A stretch of 64,000 nt of DNA from Paenibacillus tengchongensis (GCF_008973665.1 NZ_WACP01000008.1:247989-311988); one strand, 5' to 3'; positions 25,709-34,583 are shown, counted from the stretch's first letter. Numbers and translations: made by a program. The notes: a model not told the origin generated them from the letters alone.

Positions 25709-25897
25709 ATGGCAAGTAAAGGTCACAACGAAGTCAAGGAAAGTCTACGGGAAATGACACGTATTTTCCGGCCCAAAGATCCCAAGAAATTTGTAAAGGA
25801 GTACGTCCGGAAGTATCGGATCACGGGAGGCTATGAAGAAGAGCTGACCATGGTCGTGGAGCATGAGCTGGGAAGAATCAACTCTTCCGTCTCCTGA
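25709..25897 (+). CDS. Small charged hypothetical protein
   Basis: A 62-residue hydrophilic, mainly helical protein (KESLREMTRIFRPKDPKKFVKEYVRKYRITGGYEEELTMVVEHELGRINSS). A GGGAGGGAACTGATC site before the ATG and a strong terminator after the stop support a real single-gene unit. I do not recognise the family. The basic middle and acidic end could suit a nucleic-acid or protein adaptor, but that is only an impression. Confidence 0.7.
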   Translation: MASKGHNEVKESLREMTRIFRPKDPKKFVKEYVRKYRITGGYEEELTMVVEHELGRINSSVS

Positions 25898-25966
25898 AGG
25901 ACAGAGAACAGCGCCGCTGTATCAGACTCTGAAACTTGAATAAGATATTATCCATGAGGATTCTCA

Positions 25967-26013
25967 TAAACCGTGCCTGACGGGTCCGCCGTCATATGGG
26001 TAACGGTTTTTTT
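25967..26013 (+). terminator. Terminator after the 62-residue gene
   Basis: Outer arms AACCGT and ACGGTT with an inner TGACGG-GTCC-CCGTCA stem, followed by TTTTTTTG. The following 26014-26320 stretch has no gene; it holds one family A repeat copy (26094-26112). Confidence 0.75.
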
Positions 26014-26323
26014 GTCGTTAAGTTTCCAGAATCGCTCTTGGCCGAATAACTGCATCAGGTGTTGCTTCATTTACGAAGTTCTAAGGAACCGTTGGCGATA
26101 ATCGAACTAATTGATTGTTCATATGTTTAACGTATGAATTAAGGACGCTAAGCAATCTTCGCCTTTTTACCGTTCTTTGTGGTATTATTGATGTGAAATA
26201 AAGCACAGACAAAACGTGCGGACAGCAGAACCCTCCGGGTGAGGCTGTGTTCGAACTGGCAAGCGATCGATTTGCCGCCGCGCAATGTCTGCATAGGACT
26301 GGCGAGCGCCGAGGGGGAGAAGC

Positions 26324-26788
26324 ATGGATATCTTTACAATATTTCCGACCATCAGCACATCGTTCATCGTCATCAGTGCCGTGCTGGTGGCGATTGGCTG
26401 GAGGCAGATTATTAAGGGCAAGCGCGAGGCGCACAAGAAGACAATGATCGCTGCTGCAGTGGCTGCCATTTTGTTTTTTATTGTGTATATGTCCCGGACC
26501 GTATTTGTGGGCAATACCTCCTGGGGGGGCCCGGAGCATCTGTCGGCGCTGTATCACGTCTTTCTGATTTTTCATATCGTACTCGCCACTGTGGCCGCTG
26601 TATTCGGCATCACCACGCTGGTGCTGGGCTTTAAGGAGAAGTATGCTAAGCACCGGAAATGGGGGCGGGTGACCGCCATGATCTGGTTCGTTACTGCAAT
26701 TACCGGGGTAGCAGTTTATGTGCTGCTGTATCTCTTCTATCCGGGCGGACATACCAAGCCGGTCTGGCAAGTCATTCTGGGCGGCTAA
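26324..26788 (+). CDS. DUF420 membrane protein (YozB-like)
   Basis: A 154-residue protein with four hydrophobic helices and conserved His residues in SALYHVFLIFHIVLATVA and AKHRKWGRVTAMIWFVTAITGVAVY, the pattern of the DUF420/YozB family related to cytochrome oxidase assembly proteins such as CtaM. GAGGGGGAGAAGC precedes the ATG. It is a single gene closed by a strong terminator. A link to haem-copper oxidase assembly is known only for relatives and is inferred here. Confidence 0.82.
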   Translation: MDIFTIFPTISTSFIVISAVLVAIGWRQIIKGKREAHKKTMIAAAVAAILFFIVYMSRTVFVGNTSWGGPEHLSALYHVFLIFHIVLATVAAVFGITTLVLGFKEKYAKHRKWGRVTAMIWFVTAITGVAVYVLLYLFYPGGHTKPVWQVILGG

Positions 26789-26824
26789 CAGCAGGGAAGC
26801 TTTCTTCGTATAATTTTGTACCAC

Positions 26825-26869
26825 AAGCCTGTGTTCAATGACCTTCAAAGGGTTGAACACAGGCTTTTT
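26825..26869 (+). terminator. Terminator after the DUF420 gene
   Basis: Arms AAGCCTGTGTTCAA and TTGAACACAGGCTT around TGACCTTCAAAGGG, followed by TTTC. Confidence 0.88.
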
Positions 26870-26915
26870 CTATGCGGCTGATTCTGTGTATTTACATTTA
26901 TTTCTGAAGAAGATA

Positions 26916-26966
26916 TTGACATTGGAAATATCAGGTCATATACTGTGTATAAAGATATACACAGTA
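26916..26966 (+). promoter_or_regulatory. Promoter and palindromic GntR operator of the ABC operon
   Basis: -35 TTGACA (26916-26921), 17-bp spacer and -10 TATACT (26939-26944) form an excellent sigma-A promoter. A perfect inverted repeat with 11-bp arms TACTGTGTATA (26941-26951) and TATACACAGTA (26956-26966), spacer AAGA, overlaps the -10 and start site, so a bound repressor would block transcription. The YtrA-type GntR encoded in the operon is the natural candidate. Confidence 0.8.
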
Positions 26967-27039
26967 AGCACAGAGATATAAACACCTCATAGTTTCATAT
27001 GCTGCGGCTTACTGCTCATGATTGAAATAAAGTGAGGTT

Positions 27040-27774
27040 ATGAACGTGACGACGTTAAAACATGCCTGGTTCCTGTTCCGCGGAGACCAAAGGGTAGGCA
27101 AATGGAATGTGCTTTTTATGCTGGTCTTCACGACATTGTTTATGCTCTATATCGGCGCCTTATCCAGTATGATTATTGACGATGTCATCGCCGACGGCAG
27201 CGGGAAGGTGATGGGCGATTTTATGCTGCTGGTTATGGTCCCGTTGCTGGGCTTTACCTTTTCCAAACGGAGAGTGAAGTATTTAAGCGATGATACCTAT
27301 ACACGGACGCTCGCCTATATGCGGGGGCTGCCGATCCCGGCTGCAGTTCTGCTGTGCAAGCGGAAGATCGATGCCATTTTTGCTTTCGTTCTGAACGGCA
27401 CGCTGTTCTTCGGCTTCATGTATGCGCTTGGCCCGCACCTGCGGGGTGAACTGAAGCTGGCGGCGTTCGCAGCCTTTGCCCTCACCTGGGTCGGTTATGG
27501 GCTGGTAATGGCGGGAATCTACATCCTGGTCGAATTTTCGGTCAGCGGCAAAATGTACTTCATTATTACTCTGGTGCTGATGATCGCTTCCAGCGGTGTT
27601 GCGGCGCTGATCTGGCTGGCCGGCGGCAATGTAATGAATTTTACAGTGGAATGCTCGCAGAACTGGGGGCTTGCCTCTCCGCTGATGTGGGGGACGCTTC
27701 TGGCTGGCACGGTATCGGTACAGCTATTCTCCAAATGGACGATTCACCGGCTGAAGAGCCGCGATCTCGTATGA
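27040..27774 (+). CDS. Membrane protein, first gene of the YtrA-type ABC operon
   Basis: A 244-residue protein with about six hydrophobic helices (VLFMLVFTTLFMLYIGAL, FMLLVMVPLLGFTF, FAFVLNGTLFFGFMYAL, and three more), resembling the half-size ABC-2 type permease subunits of Ytr-like exporters. AGTGAGGTT precedes the ATG. It begins about 75 bp after the palindromic operator and ends 18 bp before the GntR regulator gene. It most likely pairs with one of the two ATPases downstream. The substrate is unknown; Ytr systems respond to cell-wall antibiotics in Bacillus. Confidence 0.75.
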   Translation: MNVTTLKHAWFLFRGDQRVGKWNVLFMLVFTTLFMLYIGALSSMIIDDVIADGSGKVMGDFMLLVMVPLLGFTFSKRRVKYLSDDTYTRTLAYMRGLPIPAAVLLCKRKIDAIFAFVLNGTLFFGFMYALGPHLRGELKLAAFAAFALTWVGYGLVMAGIYILVEFSVSGKMYFIITLVLMIASSGVAALIWLAGGNVMNFTVECSQNWGLASPLMWGTLLAGTVSVQLFSKWTIHRLKSRDLV

Positions 27775-27792
27775 GAGGGCGGGGTGCATCGT

Positions 27793-28188
27793 ATGTGGAT
27801 ACCCATACAGATTAATGAGAATAGCGCAGAACCGCTGTATCACCAAATCGAGACCCAGCTGAAGTCGCTGATTATAAGCGGGACTATCGCCGAAGGGACG
27901 CTGCTGCCCTCCATCCGGGAATTTGCCGGGGACCTGAAATGCAGCGTAATTACGGTGCGGCGGGTTTATCAGGATTTGGAGGTACAGGGGCTGCTGCGGA
28001 CGAAGCAGGGCACCGGCACCTTTGTCTCCCATGTGGGCGAGGGTGCCATGGAGGAATATAAGCGGGTTGCGGTAGAGAAGGCTCTAGAGAATGCCGTAGA
28101 TACCGCCTTGTCGGTCCAGTGCGGTGAAGAGGAGCTTAACGAAATATTCCGAAAGATCGTGAAGGACAAGTACGGCGAAGCAAAGTGA
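27793..28188 (+). CDS. GntR family regulator, YtrA subfamily
   Basis: A 131-residue repressor made of a GntR winged helix (EPLYHQIETQLKSLIISGTIAEGTLLPSIREFAGDLKCSVITVRRVYQDLEVQGLL...GTGTFVS) and only a short helical tail, the compact layout of the YtrA subfamily. The ATG at 27793 is preferred because GGCGGGGTG lies about 6 bp upstream; a GTG three codons earlier overlaps that box. It should bind the palindrome at 26941-26966 and repress its own operon until a cell-envelope signal appears, by analogy with YtrA. Confidence 0.88.
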   Translation: MWIPIQINENSAEPLYHQIETQLKSLIISGTIAEGTLLPSIREFAGDLKCSVITVRRVYQDLEVQGLLRTKQGTGTFVSHVGEGAMEEYKRVAVEKALENAVDTALSVQCGEEELNEIFRKIVKDKYGEAK

Positions 28189-28201
28189 GGAGGGAGAACC
28201 G

Positions 28202-29113
28202 ATGGCACAGCAGGCAATCGAGCTGCGGAATGTAAGCAAGAAACGGCCGAATAAGGTGATCGGTCCGCTGAATTTACAGATCCCGCAAGGCTATGTCACC
28301 GCATTGGTTGGCCAGAACGGGTCAGGCAAAAGCACGCTGATGAACATGCTGATACAGCTGACTTATCCGGAGGAGGGGGAGATCCGCTGGTTTGAAGAGG
28401 CACATCCGGACGGTCTGCCGCTTACGCTCCGGCAGAATATCGCTTATGTACCGGAGACCTCCATGGCGGAAGAGAATTTCTGGACACCGCCGGAAGCGGC
28501 CGCTTTCCGCCGGCACTGGTATCCGGGCTGGGATCAGCCGTTCTTCGAGGAGCTGATGAACCGGTTTGAAATCCCGCGGAAGGCGCGGCTAAGCAAGATG
28601 TCCAAGGGCGAACGGCGGAAATTCGAGATTGCCTCCGCGCTGGCGGCCCGTCCGCAGCTGCTGCTTCTTGATGAGCCGTCATCCGGGCTTGATCCGTTTG
28701 CCTGGAGAACAATGCTCGATACGCTGCGGCAGTACATGGACGATACCGGCGCAACGGTGCTGATCTCTACGCATATCGTCGAGGAGGTCCGGCGCCTCGC
28801 CGATTACATCGTGCTGATGCACCGGGGACGGCTGCTGGGAATGACCGAGAAGGACAGTCTGTTCGGAGCCTGGAATGAGGTATGGGTGAATGCAGGGAGT
28901 GAGGAGGAGCTGCTGGAGCTAACGGCCGAACTGCCGGGAACACTCCAGGCCAAGCTTGAGGCTCCGGGAGTGGGCAGCTTCCTTGCCCGGCATTTTCACC
29001 GCAATGAGAAACGCCTCCAGGATATGGGCGTAAAGGTAATCAAGAGCCGCAGCCTGGAGCTGGAGGAAATCTTAAGCTTGTGGATGGAAGGGTACCATCC
29101 GGATAAGGATTGA
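28202..29113 (+). CDS. ABC transporter ATP-binding protein (YtrB-like)
   Basis: A 303-residue ATPase with Walker A GQNGSGKST near residue 40, the signature SKGERRKFEIASAL, Walker B LLLLDEPSSGLD and the switch His in LISTHIVEE. The C-terminal 90 residues are a regulatory extension typical of drug/peptide exporter ATPases such as YtrB and BcrA. AGGAGGGAG precedes the ATG, 13 bp after the regulator gene. The stop overlaps the open frame of the next gene, consistent with coupled expression. It would power export with the membrane subunits of the operon. Confidence 0.9.
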   Translation: MAQQAIELRNVSKKRPNKVIGPLNLQIPQGYVTALVGQNGSGKSTLMNMLIQLTYPEEGEIRWFEEAHPDGLPLTLRQNIAYVPETSMAEENFWTPPEAAAFRRHWYPGWDQPFFEELMNRFEIPRKARLSKMSKGERRKFEIASALAARPQLLLLDEPSSGLDPFAWRTMLDTLRQYMDDTGATVLISTHIVEEVRRLADYIVLMHRGRLLGMTEKDSLFGAWNEVWVNAGSEEELLELTAELPGTLQAKLEAPGVGSFLARHFHRNEKRLQDMGVKVIKSRSLELEEILSLWMEGYHPDKD

Positions 29114-29133
29114 CTTGGGAGAGGGGAATTGTG

Positions 29134-30036
29134 ATGGAAGCTTTGAAGCTGGAAAAGGTAGTGAAGCAGTACGGGGACAAGACGGCGGTAAACGGAATCA
29201 ACCTGAAGGTGGAGCCGGGCGAGATTTACGGGCTTCTGGGCGCGAACGGCGCCGGCAAGACGACGACGATGCGCATGGTGCTGGGCCTGATTTATCCGGA
29301 CGGGGGCAAAATCCTCTATAACGGCAAGCCTTACAGCAACGAGCTTCAGCATCTGATGGGTTATCTCCCGGAAGAACGCGGGCTGTATCCGAAAGTGAAG
29401 GTCAGCGAGCAGATTATCTATTTAGGGAAGCTCCGCGGGATGTCCTCCGCCGATGCGGACAAGAGCCTGCGCTACTGGCTGGACCGCTTCGAGGTGCCGG
29501 AATACTACAACAAGCGGATCGAAGAACTGTCCAAAGGGAATCAGCAGAAGATGGGCTTTGTTGCCGCCGTTATCCATAAACCGAAATTCCTAATTCTGGA
29601 TGAAGCGTTCAGCGGACTCGACCCGGTCAATGTGGAACTACTGAAGGATACAGTCAAAGAGCTGCGCGATCAGGGTACCAGCATTCTGTTCTCTACCCAC
29701 CGGATGGAGCATGTTGAGGAATTATGCCGCAATATTACGATCCTGCACCGTTCAAATACTGTAGTTCAAGGGGATTTGCGCGAGATCAAGAAGGGCTACC
29801 CGCGCGAAGAGGTGCTGCTGCGCACCGCCGGCGATGTGTCCGGCCTCGGGCAGATTCCGGGCGTACGCAGCGTACAGCGGACGGAACGGGGATATGTGCT
29901 GTCCATCGGTGAGCTTGCCGCCGCACAGCGGATTTTGCAGCATGCCCTGGGGCAGAGCGAAGTGGAGCATTTCGAGATTAAAGAACCGACGCTAAACCAA
30001 ATCTTTATCAGAGCGGTGGGTGAATCCAATGAATAA
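29134..30036 (+). CDS. ABC transporter ATP-binding protein (NatA/YhaQ-like)
   Basis: A second ATPase of 300 residues with Walker A GANGAGKTT, the signature LSKGNQQKMGFVAAV, Walker B FLILDEAFSGLD and switch His in LFSTHRMEH. The C-terminal region (ELAAAQRILQHAL...EIKEPTLNQIF) matches NatA/YhaQ ATPases, which usually work with a NatB-type permease, here the next gene. The start at 29134 follows GGGAGAGGGG; the frame is open a few codons further upstream into the preceding gene. Its 3' end overlaps the permease start by 8 bp. Confidence 0.9.
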   Translation: MEALKLEKVVKQYGDKTAVNGINLKVEPGEIYGLLGANGAGKTTTMRMVLGLIYPDGGKILYNGKPYSNELQHLMGYLPEERGLYPKVKVSEQIIYLGKLRGMSSADADKSLRYWLDRFEVPEYYNKRIEELSKGNQQKMGFVAAVIHKPKFLILDEAFSGLDPVNVELLKDTVKELRDQGTSILFSTHRMEHVEELCRNITILHRSNTVVQGDLREIKKGYPREEVLLRTAGDVSGLGQIPGVRSVQRTERGYVLSIGELAAAQRILQHALGQSEVEHFEIKEPTLNQIFIRAVGESNE

Positions 30037-31321
30037 GCTGGGAACCATTATCGGATTTACATTTAAGAACAAAGCCAGAACGAAATCTTTTACCGTTACT
30101 ACACTCATTATCGTGCTGCTGATTACGATCGGGATGAACATTCCTTACTTTATCGATAAATTCAATGGCGAGGATAAAGCGGCGGAAGCTGCGCGCATCG
30201 GGGTAGTCGCCGATTCCGGAATCCCGGCGGCGGAGCTGTTGACGGCCTACACTGCACCCGAGGGTTCGGATAACAAGGTGACTTTGGAGTCATTCCCTTC
30301 CGCGGAGGATGCAGCGCTGGTTAAGGGGCTGGATGAAGGTGACATCGAAGGATACCTTACCTTCGGCACTGCGGGCGGCGAAGGCGTCCCTCCGGTGACC
30401 TACCACAGCAAGGACGGCGAACTGGATCAAGATGTACAAATGTATCTTCAGACGGCCTTACAGCAGGTGAACACCCAACTGATTGCCGAAGGCAAGCTGA
30501 CGCCGGAAGAAGTAACCGCCATGTTTGCTCCAGTGTCCATTGAGACCCGGCAGCTTAGCGGCAGTGCCACAGGTGCAGATACAGCCGCACAGGAGGAAGA
30601 AGACTCACCGATTAACTTCGTCATTGTGTATGTTCTGCTGATGCTCTTCTTCCTGTCGATTATGCTTACCGGCAATATGATTGCGGCTGAAGTAACAGCG
30701 GAGAAAAGCTCGCGTATTATGGAGATTCTCATCACCAGCGCTTCGCCGCTGACGCAAATGTTCGGTAAAGTCATCGGGGTCTTCCTGGTGGGGCTGATGC
30801 AGATCGGTATCCTGGTTGCCACGATCGCCGCCAATCTGCTGCTGCCGCATAATGCCGGCGTGCTGGCTGACTTTGATCTTGATTTGAGCCAGATGAACTA
30901 CGGGATTCTCGTGTATGGCCTCATTCTTTACATTCTTGGCTTCTTCCTCTATGCGCTGATGTATGCCGCCGTCGGCTCTATTGTCAGCCGTACCGAGGAA
31001 CTCGGCCAGGCGACCATGCCTGTAATGATGATCGGCTTTGTGAATTATTATATTCCAACCTTCAGCGTAGCAGCACCTGATACGCTGCTCGTTAAGATCG
31101 CCAGCTTTGTTCCGTTTACTTCGCCGCTCAGCATGCTGCTGCGCATCGGCATCGGCGAGGTTGAGGTGTGGGAGATTGCCTTGTCGCTGGTTATCCTGGT
31201 AGTTACCATTCTCTTCTTCGCCTGGCTTGCGGCCAAAATCTACCGCACCGGCGTCCTGATGTACGGCAAGCGTCCTAGCATCAAGGAAATCCGCAAGGCC
31301 ATGAAAGCCTATAAATTTTAA
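30029..31321 (+). CDS. ABC-2 type permease (NatB/YhaP-like)
   Basis: A 430-residue permease with one N-terminal helix, a large external domain (about 45-195) and a C-terminal bundle of about five helices, the ABC2_membrane_3/NatB layout. Family sequence seen: TGNMIAAEVTAEKSSRIMEILITSASPLTQMFGKVIG and SFVPFTSPLSMLLRIG. The ATG at 30029 follows GGTGGGTG and overlaps the ATPase gene by 8 bp, so the pair is translationally coupled. NatAB exports sodium in Bacillus; the substrate here is not known. Confidence 0.9.
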   Translation: MNKLGTIIGFTFKNKARTKSFTVTTLIIVLLITIGMNIPYFIDKFNGEDKAAEAARIGVVADSGIPAAELLTAYTAPEGSDNKVTLESFPSAEDAALVKGLDEGDIEGYLTFGTAGGEGVPPVTYHSKDGELDQDVQMYLQTALQQVNTQLIAEGKLTPEEVTAMFAPVSIETRQLSGSATGADTAAQEEEDSPINFVIVYVLLMLFFLSIMLTGNMIAAEVTAEKSSRIMEILITSASPLTQMFGKVIGVFLVGLMQIGILVATIAANLLLPHNAGVLADFDLDLSQMNYGILVYGLILYILGFFLYALMYAAVGSIVSRTEELGQATMPVMMIGFVNYYIPTFSVAAPDTLLVKIASFVPFTSPLSMLLRIGIGEVEVWEIALSLVILVVTILFFAWLAAKIYRTGVLMYGKRPSIKEIRKAMKAYKF

Positions 31322-31335
31322 TTGGAGGCCTTCTT

Positions 31336-31527
31336 ATGGATAAGAGCAAACAATCGCTGGCGATGCTCGCTGCAAGTTCACTGCTGGCGCTGGTTGCAGG
31401 CTTAAGCATGCCGGACGGCGGCTCCGGGGTGAGGGATTTCTTTCAGGGTTTTCTGACCGGAATGGGAGCCGCGAGCTCCCTGCTGACTATCTTTCTCTTT
31501 GCTAAAACCCGTAAGCATCGCACGTAA
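31336..31527 (+). CDS. Small membrane protein closing the ABC operon
   Basis: A 63-residue protein with two predicted hydrophobic helices (LAMLAASSLLALVAGLSM and LTGMGAASSLLTIFLFA) and a basic tail. TTGGAGGCCTTCTT precedes the ATG 14 bp after the permease gene, and a strong terminator follows. I do not recognise it; it may stabilise or modulate the transporter. Confidence 0.75.
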   Translation: MDKSKQSLAMLAASSLLALVAGLSMPDGGSGVRDFFQGFLTGMGAASSLLTIFLFAKTRKHRT

Positions 31528-31549
31528 GGTGTATCATGTGCAAGTCAGG

Positions 31550-31586
31550 ACCGGCAAGCCGAGCCATCGGCTTGCCGGTTTATTGT
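31550..31586 (+). terminator. Terminator of the ABC operon
   Basis: Arms ACCGGCAAGCCGA and TCGGCTTGCCGGT followed by TTATTG, 22 bp after the last stop codon. Confidence 0.88.
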
Positions 31587-31699
31587 TGTCATGGGCTGAA
31601 TGGGCGGAACAGGCTTCATTCCAATAATCTTGATATAAATGCTCCTTCTCAGGTAAGATGAGGGTACTTAAACAAGGTTGCCGGGAGGAAATGAGCGTT

Positions 31700-32632
31700 A
31701 TGCTGGAGTTAGGACTACATGATGCAGACAGGCTGGTGACAGTGGCGCATGCCCTATCCACCCGTGCCCGGGTGGATATGCTCCGCCTGCTCGGCGGGAA
31801 GCCGATGAATGTGGTGGAGATGGCCGAAGCGCTGCAGCTTCCGGTCTCGACCGTGGCGAACAACGTCAAGGTGCTGGAAGCGGCGGGGCTCATTGACACA
31901 GAGCTGGTTCCGGCTACGCGCGGGGCGATGAAGGTGTGCAGCCGCAAGGTGGCTGATCTCCATATTGCTTTAGATATGACGGGCAGCAGTCCGGCCCAGG
32001 GGCTGAATCTGTATGAGATCGATATGCCCATCGGCCATTACAGCGATTGCGAGGTGCATCCCACCTGCGGTATCGCCAGCGAGAGCGGCATGATCATCCG
32101 GGAGGATGAACCGGCGAGCTTCTATCATCCGAAGCATATCGGGGCGCAGATCATTTGGCTGCGTGAAGGATACCTCGAGTATCTGTTGCCGCTGGAGGTA
32201 CCTGCTGGAGCAGATATTGCTGCGCTGGAGCTGTCGATGGAGCTGTGCGCCGAGGCGCCGGGCTACAATAACAGCTGGCCTTCGGACATTACGCTGTGGG
32301 TGAACGGCGTGGAGGCCGGGACCTGGACCTGTCCCGGAGATTTCGGCGACCGGCGCGGCCGGCTGAACCCGCCCTGGTGGCCGGACGGGTTAACGCAATA
32401 CGGTCAGCTTGTCACCTGGCGGATTGACGGGCAAGGAACGGCGCTGGATCTGGAGCCGGTCTCGGAAGTGAACGTCTCTGACCTGCAGCTGGCGCTGCGC
32501 CCGAGCATCCGGGTGCGGATCGGCGTGAAGCCGGATGCGGTGCATCAGGGCGGCCTCAACCTGTTCGGCAGGCAATTCGGAGACCACGGACAGGATATCA
32601 AGGCCAAGATCTGCTATTCGGTAACGGAATAG
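31700..32632 (+). CDS. ArsR-like transcriptional regulator with large C-terminal domain
   Basis: A 310-residue protein: an N-terminal ArsR-type winged helix (AHALSTRARVDMLRLLGGKPMNVVEMAEALQLPVSTVANNVKVLEAAGLI) joined to a 230-residue beta-rich domain (EYLLPLEVP...LELSMELCAEAPGYNNSWPSDITLWVNGVEAGTW...) that looks like a carbohydrate-binding jelly roll. GGGAGGAA lies about 9 bp before the ATG at 31700; another ATG at 31691 is too close to it. It precedes a GH2 glycosidase, so it may sense a sugar released by that enzyme. Its terminator and the candidate operator before the GH2 gene share an ATTGTAAT motif. Confidence 0.82.
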   Translation: MLELGLHDADRLVTVAHALSTRARVDMLRLLGGKPMNVVEMAEALQLPVSTVANNVKVLEAAGLIDTELVPATRGAMKVCSRKVADLHIALDMTGSSPAQGLNLYEIDMPIGHYSDCEVHPTCGIASESGMIIREDEPASFYHPKHIGAQIIWLREGYLEYLLPLEVPAGADIAALELSMELCAEAPGYNNSWPSDITLWVNGVEAGTWTCPGDFGDRRGRLNPPWWPDGLTQYGQLVTWRIDGQGTALDLEPVSEVNVSDLQLALRPSIRVRIGVKPDAVHQGGLNLFGRQFGDHGQDIKAKICYSVTE

Positions 32633-32640
32633 TCAAATGG

Positions 32641-32684
32641 AGATCTTTAATTACAATTTTATTGTAATTAAAGATCTTTTTTTA
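32641..32684 (+). terminator. Terminator after the ArsR-like gene
   Basis: Perfect 17-bp arms (AGATCTTTAATTACAAT and ATTGTAATTAAAGATCT) around TTT, followed by a run of seven T. It lies 9 bp after the stop codon. Confidence 0.93.
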
Positions 32685-32714
32685 TGAAATTACATCAGTT
32701 TTCGCTAGAAACCG

Positions 32715-32773
32715 TTGACAGCCTGCACGTAAAGACCTATTATTATGGTGTTATATTCAATAATATTGTAATA
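32715..32773 (+). promoter_or_regulatory. Promoter and candidate operator of the GH2 gene
   Basis: -35 TTGACA (32715-32720), 17-bp spacer, -10 TATTAT (32738-32743). A palindrome CAATAATATTG (32758-32768) sits just past the start region, an operator-like position for the neighbouring ArsR-like protein. Confidence 0.7.
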
Positions 32774-32803
32774 AATTAAAAAAAATAAAGATGAAAAGGC
32801 TGG

Positions 32804-34573
32804 GTGAGACCCGTGAGTCTGACAAGTTACCGGAAGGACTATCCAAGACCGCAGTTTGTCCGCGAGGCTTGGCACAATTTAAACGGCGAATGGGATTTCC
32901 GCTTTGATGACAGGAATGCAGGTGAACAGGAGCAGTGGTACGGCCACCTGGAAGGGGACCGGAAGATCATTGTTCCCTTTGTGTACGAATGCGCAGCGAG
33001 CGGGATCGGTGAGCCGGAATTTCATCCGAATATCTGGTATCAGCGGATGTTCACGGTTCCGGAGGAGCAGGTGGGCAAACGGATACTGCTGCATTTTCAG
33101 GCTGTCGATTATATCGCCAAGGTGTGGATCAACGGCCAATTTGCCGGACGGCACGAGGGAGGCTACACTTCCTTTTCATTGGATATTACCCGGTATCTCC
33201 ACCAGCCCGGTACAGAGAACCGCATCGTCGTTAAGGTGGAGGACAGCTTCGATTCTACCCAGCCAAGGGGCAAGCAGCGCTGGAAAGCCGAAAGCTTCGG
33301 GTGCTGGTATGTACAGAACACAGGAATCTGGCAGAGTGTGTGGCTGGAGTTTGTACATCCGCAGCATGTAGAGTCGGTCAAAATTACGCCTGATCTCGAC
33401 GCTCATTCCGTACGGTTCGATTATTGCGTGAACGGAGACTTATCCAGGCTAAATCTGCGCCTCACGGCCAGAATCACTCTGGATGGGGTCTTCATTAAAG
33501 AAACCGGAATTCTGGTGGACCGGTCCAGCCTGTCGGCCACTGTAGATCTGCTGAGCGATACGCAGGAGTGGAAGGTGGCATCCTGGAGTCCGGAGCATCC
33601 GAAGCTTTATGAGGTGGTATTTACGCTCAGTGACGGGGAAACGGTTCTGGATGAGGTGCAGTCTTATTTCGGCCTGCGCAAGGTGTCCATCCAGAAGGGC
33701 AAGGTGCTGCTGAACAATACGCCAATCTATCAGCGCCTGATTCTTGATCAGGGCTATTGGCCGGAGAGCCATCTGACTCCGCCGTCCGAGGAGGCGATTA
33801 TCGCCGACATTGATCATATCCTGGCGATGGGTTATAACGGAGTGCGCAAGCATCAGAAGATCGAGGACCCGCGCTTCCTGTACTGGTGTGATGTCAAAGG
33901 CGTGCTGGTCTGGTCGGAAATGGCGGCCACCTATGAATATAATGACCTGGCCGTGGACCGGTTCACCCGGGAGTGGCTGGACATCGTGCGGCAGCAATAT
34001 AATCATCCATGCATCATTACGTGGGTGCCTTTCAATGAATCCTGGGGGATTCCGGGTGTGTTCATCGACCGCAGGCAGCAGCAGTTTACCGAAGCCATCT
34101 ATCATTTGACCAAAGCAATCGATCCGTACCGGCCGGTTATCGTGAACGACGGCTGGGAGCATACGGTATCGGATATCATTACCTTACATGATTATGAGCA
34201 GCACGGTTCAGCATTTCTGAAGCGGTATGCCGACAAGGATGCCATTACCGGCAACGAGATTTCCCATATGAACTGGAAATACGCCATGGCACAGGGCTAT
34301 GCCTACCGGGGGCAGCCGATGATCATCAGCGAGTTCGGCGGCATCGCCTTCAAGTCGGAGGAAGGCTGGGGCTACGGCGAGCAGGTAGGATCGGAGGAAG
34401 CGTTCCTTGAACGCTTCCGGAGCATCACGGAAGCCATCAAGGCTACGCCTTATATCTGCGGTTATTGTTACACACAGGTCAGCGATGTGCAGCAAGAGGT
34501 GAACGGGCTGCTGACGGAGGACCGGAAGCCGAAACTGCCGCCGGAGCGGATCAGAGAGATAAACCTGGCATAA
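32804..34573 (+). CDS. Glycoside hydrolase family 2 protein
   Basis: A 589-residue cytoplasmic GH2 enzyme, probably a beta-galactosidase or beta-glucuronidase-like enzyme acting on plant oligosaccharides. The N-terminal jelly roll (WHNLNGEWDFRFDD, YQRMFTVPEEQVGKRILLHFQAVDYIAKVWINGQFAGRHEGGY), the immunoglobulin-like middle and the barrel are complete. Acid/base Glu412 is in WVPFNESWG and nucleophile Glu510 in IISEFGG. It lacks the long C-terminal domains of LacZ. The start may be GTG 32804 or GTG 32813; neither has an ideal box. A promoter with a palindrome precedes it and a terminator follows, so it is a single-gene unit under the neighbouring regulator. Confidence 0.9.
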   Translation: MRPVSLTSYRKDYPRPQFVREAWHNLNGEWDFRFDDRNAGEQEQWYGHLEGDRKIIVPFVYECAASGIGEPEFHPNIWYQRMFTVPEEQVGKRILLHFQAVDYIAKVWINGQFAGRHEGGYTSFSLDITRYLHQPGTENRIVVKVEDSFDSTQPRGKQRWKAESFGCWYVQNTGIWQSVWLEFVHPQHVESVKITPDLDAHSVRFDYCVNGDLSRLNLRLTARITLDGVFIKETGILVDRSSLSATVDLLSDTQEWKVASWSPEHPKLYEVVFTLSDGETVLDEVQSYFGLRKVSIQKGKVLLNNTPIYQRLILDQGYWPESHLTPPSEEAIIADIDHILAMGYNGVRKHQKIEDPRFLYWCDVKGVLVWSEMAATYEYNDLAVDRFTREWLDIVRQQYNHPCIITWVPFNESWGIPGVFIDRRQQQFTEAIYHLTKAIDPYRPVIVNDGWEHTVSDIITLHDYEQHGSAFLKRYADKDAITGNEISHMNWKYAMAQGYAYRGQPMIISEFGGIAFKSEEGWGYGEQVGSEEAFLERFRSITEAIKATPYICGYCYTQVSDVQQEVNGLLTEDRKPKLPPERIREINLA

Positions 34574-34583
34574 TTCGCTGAGG

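Noticed and set aside
25507..25719. 70-codon frame before the 62-residue gene
   Set aside because: No ribosome binding site, no family similarity, and it overlaps the better supported start at 25709.
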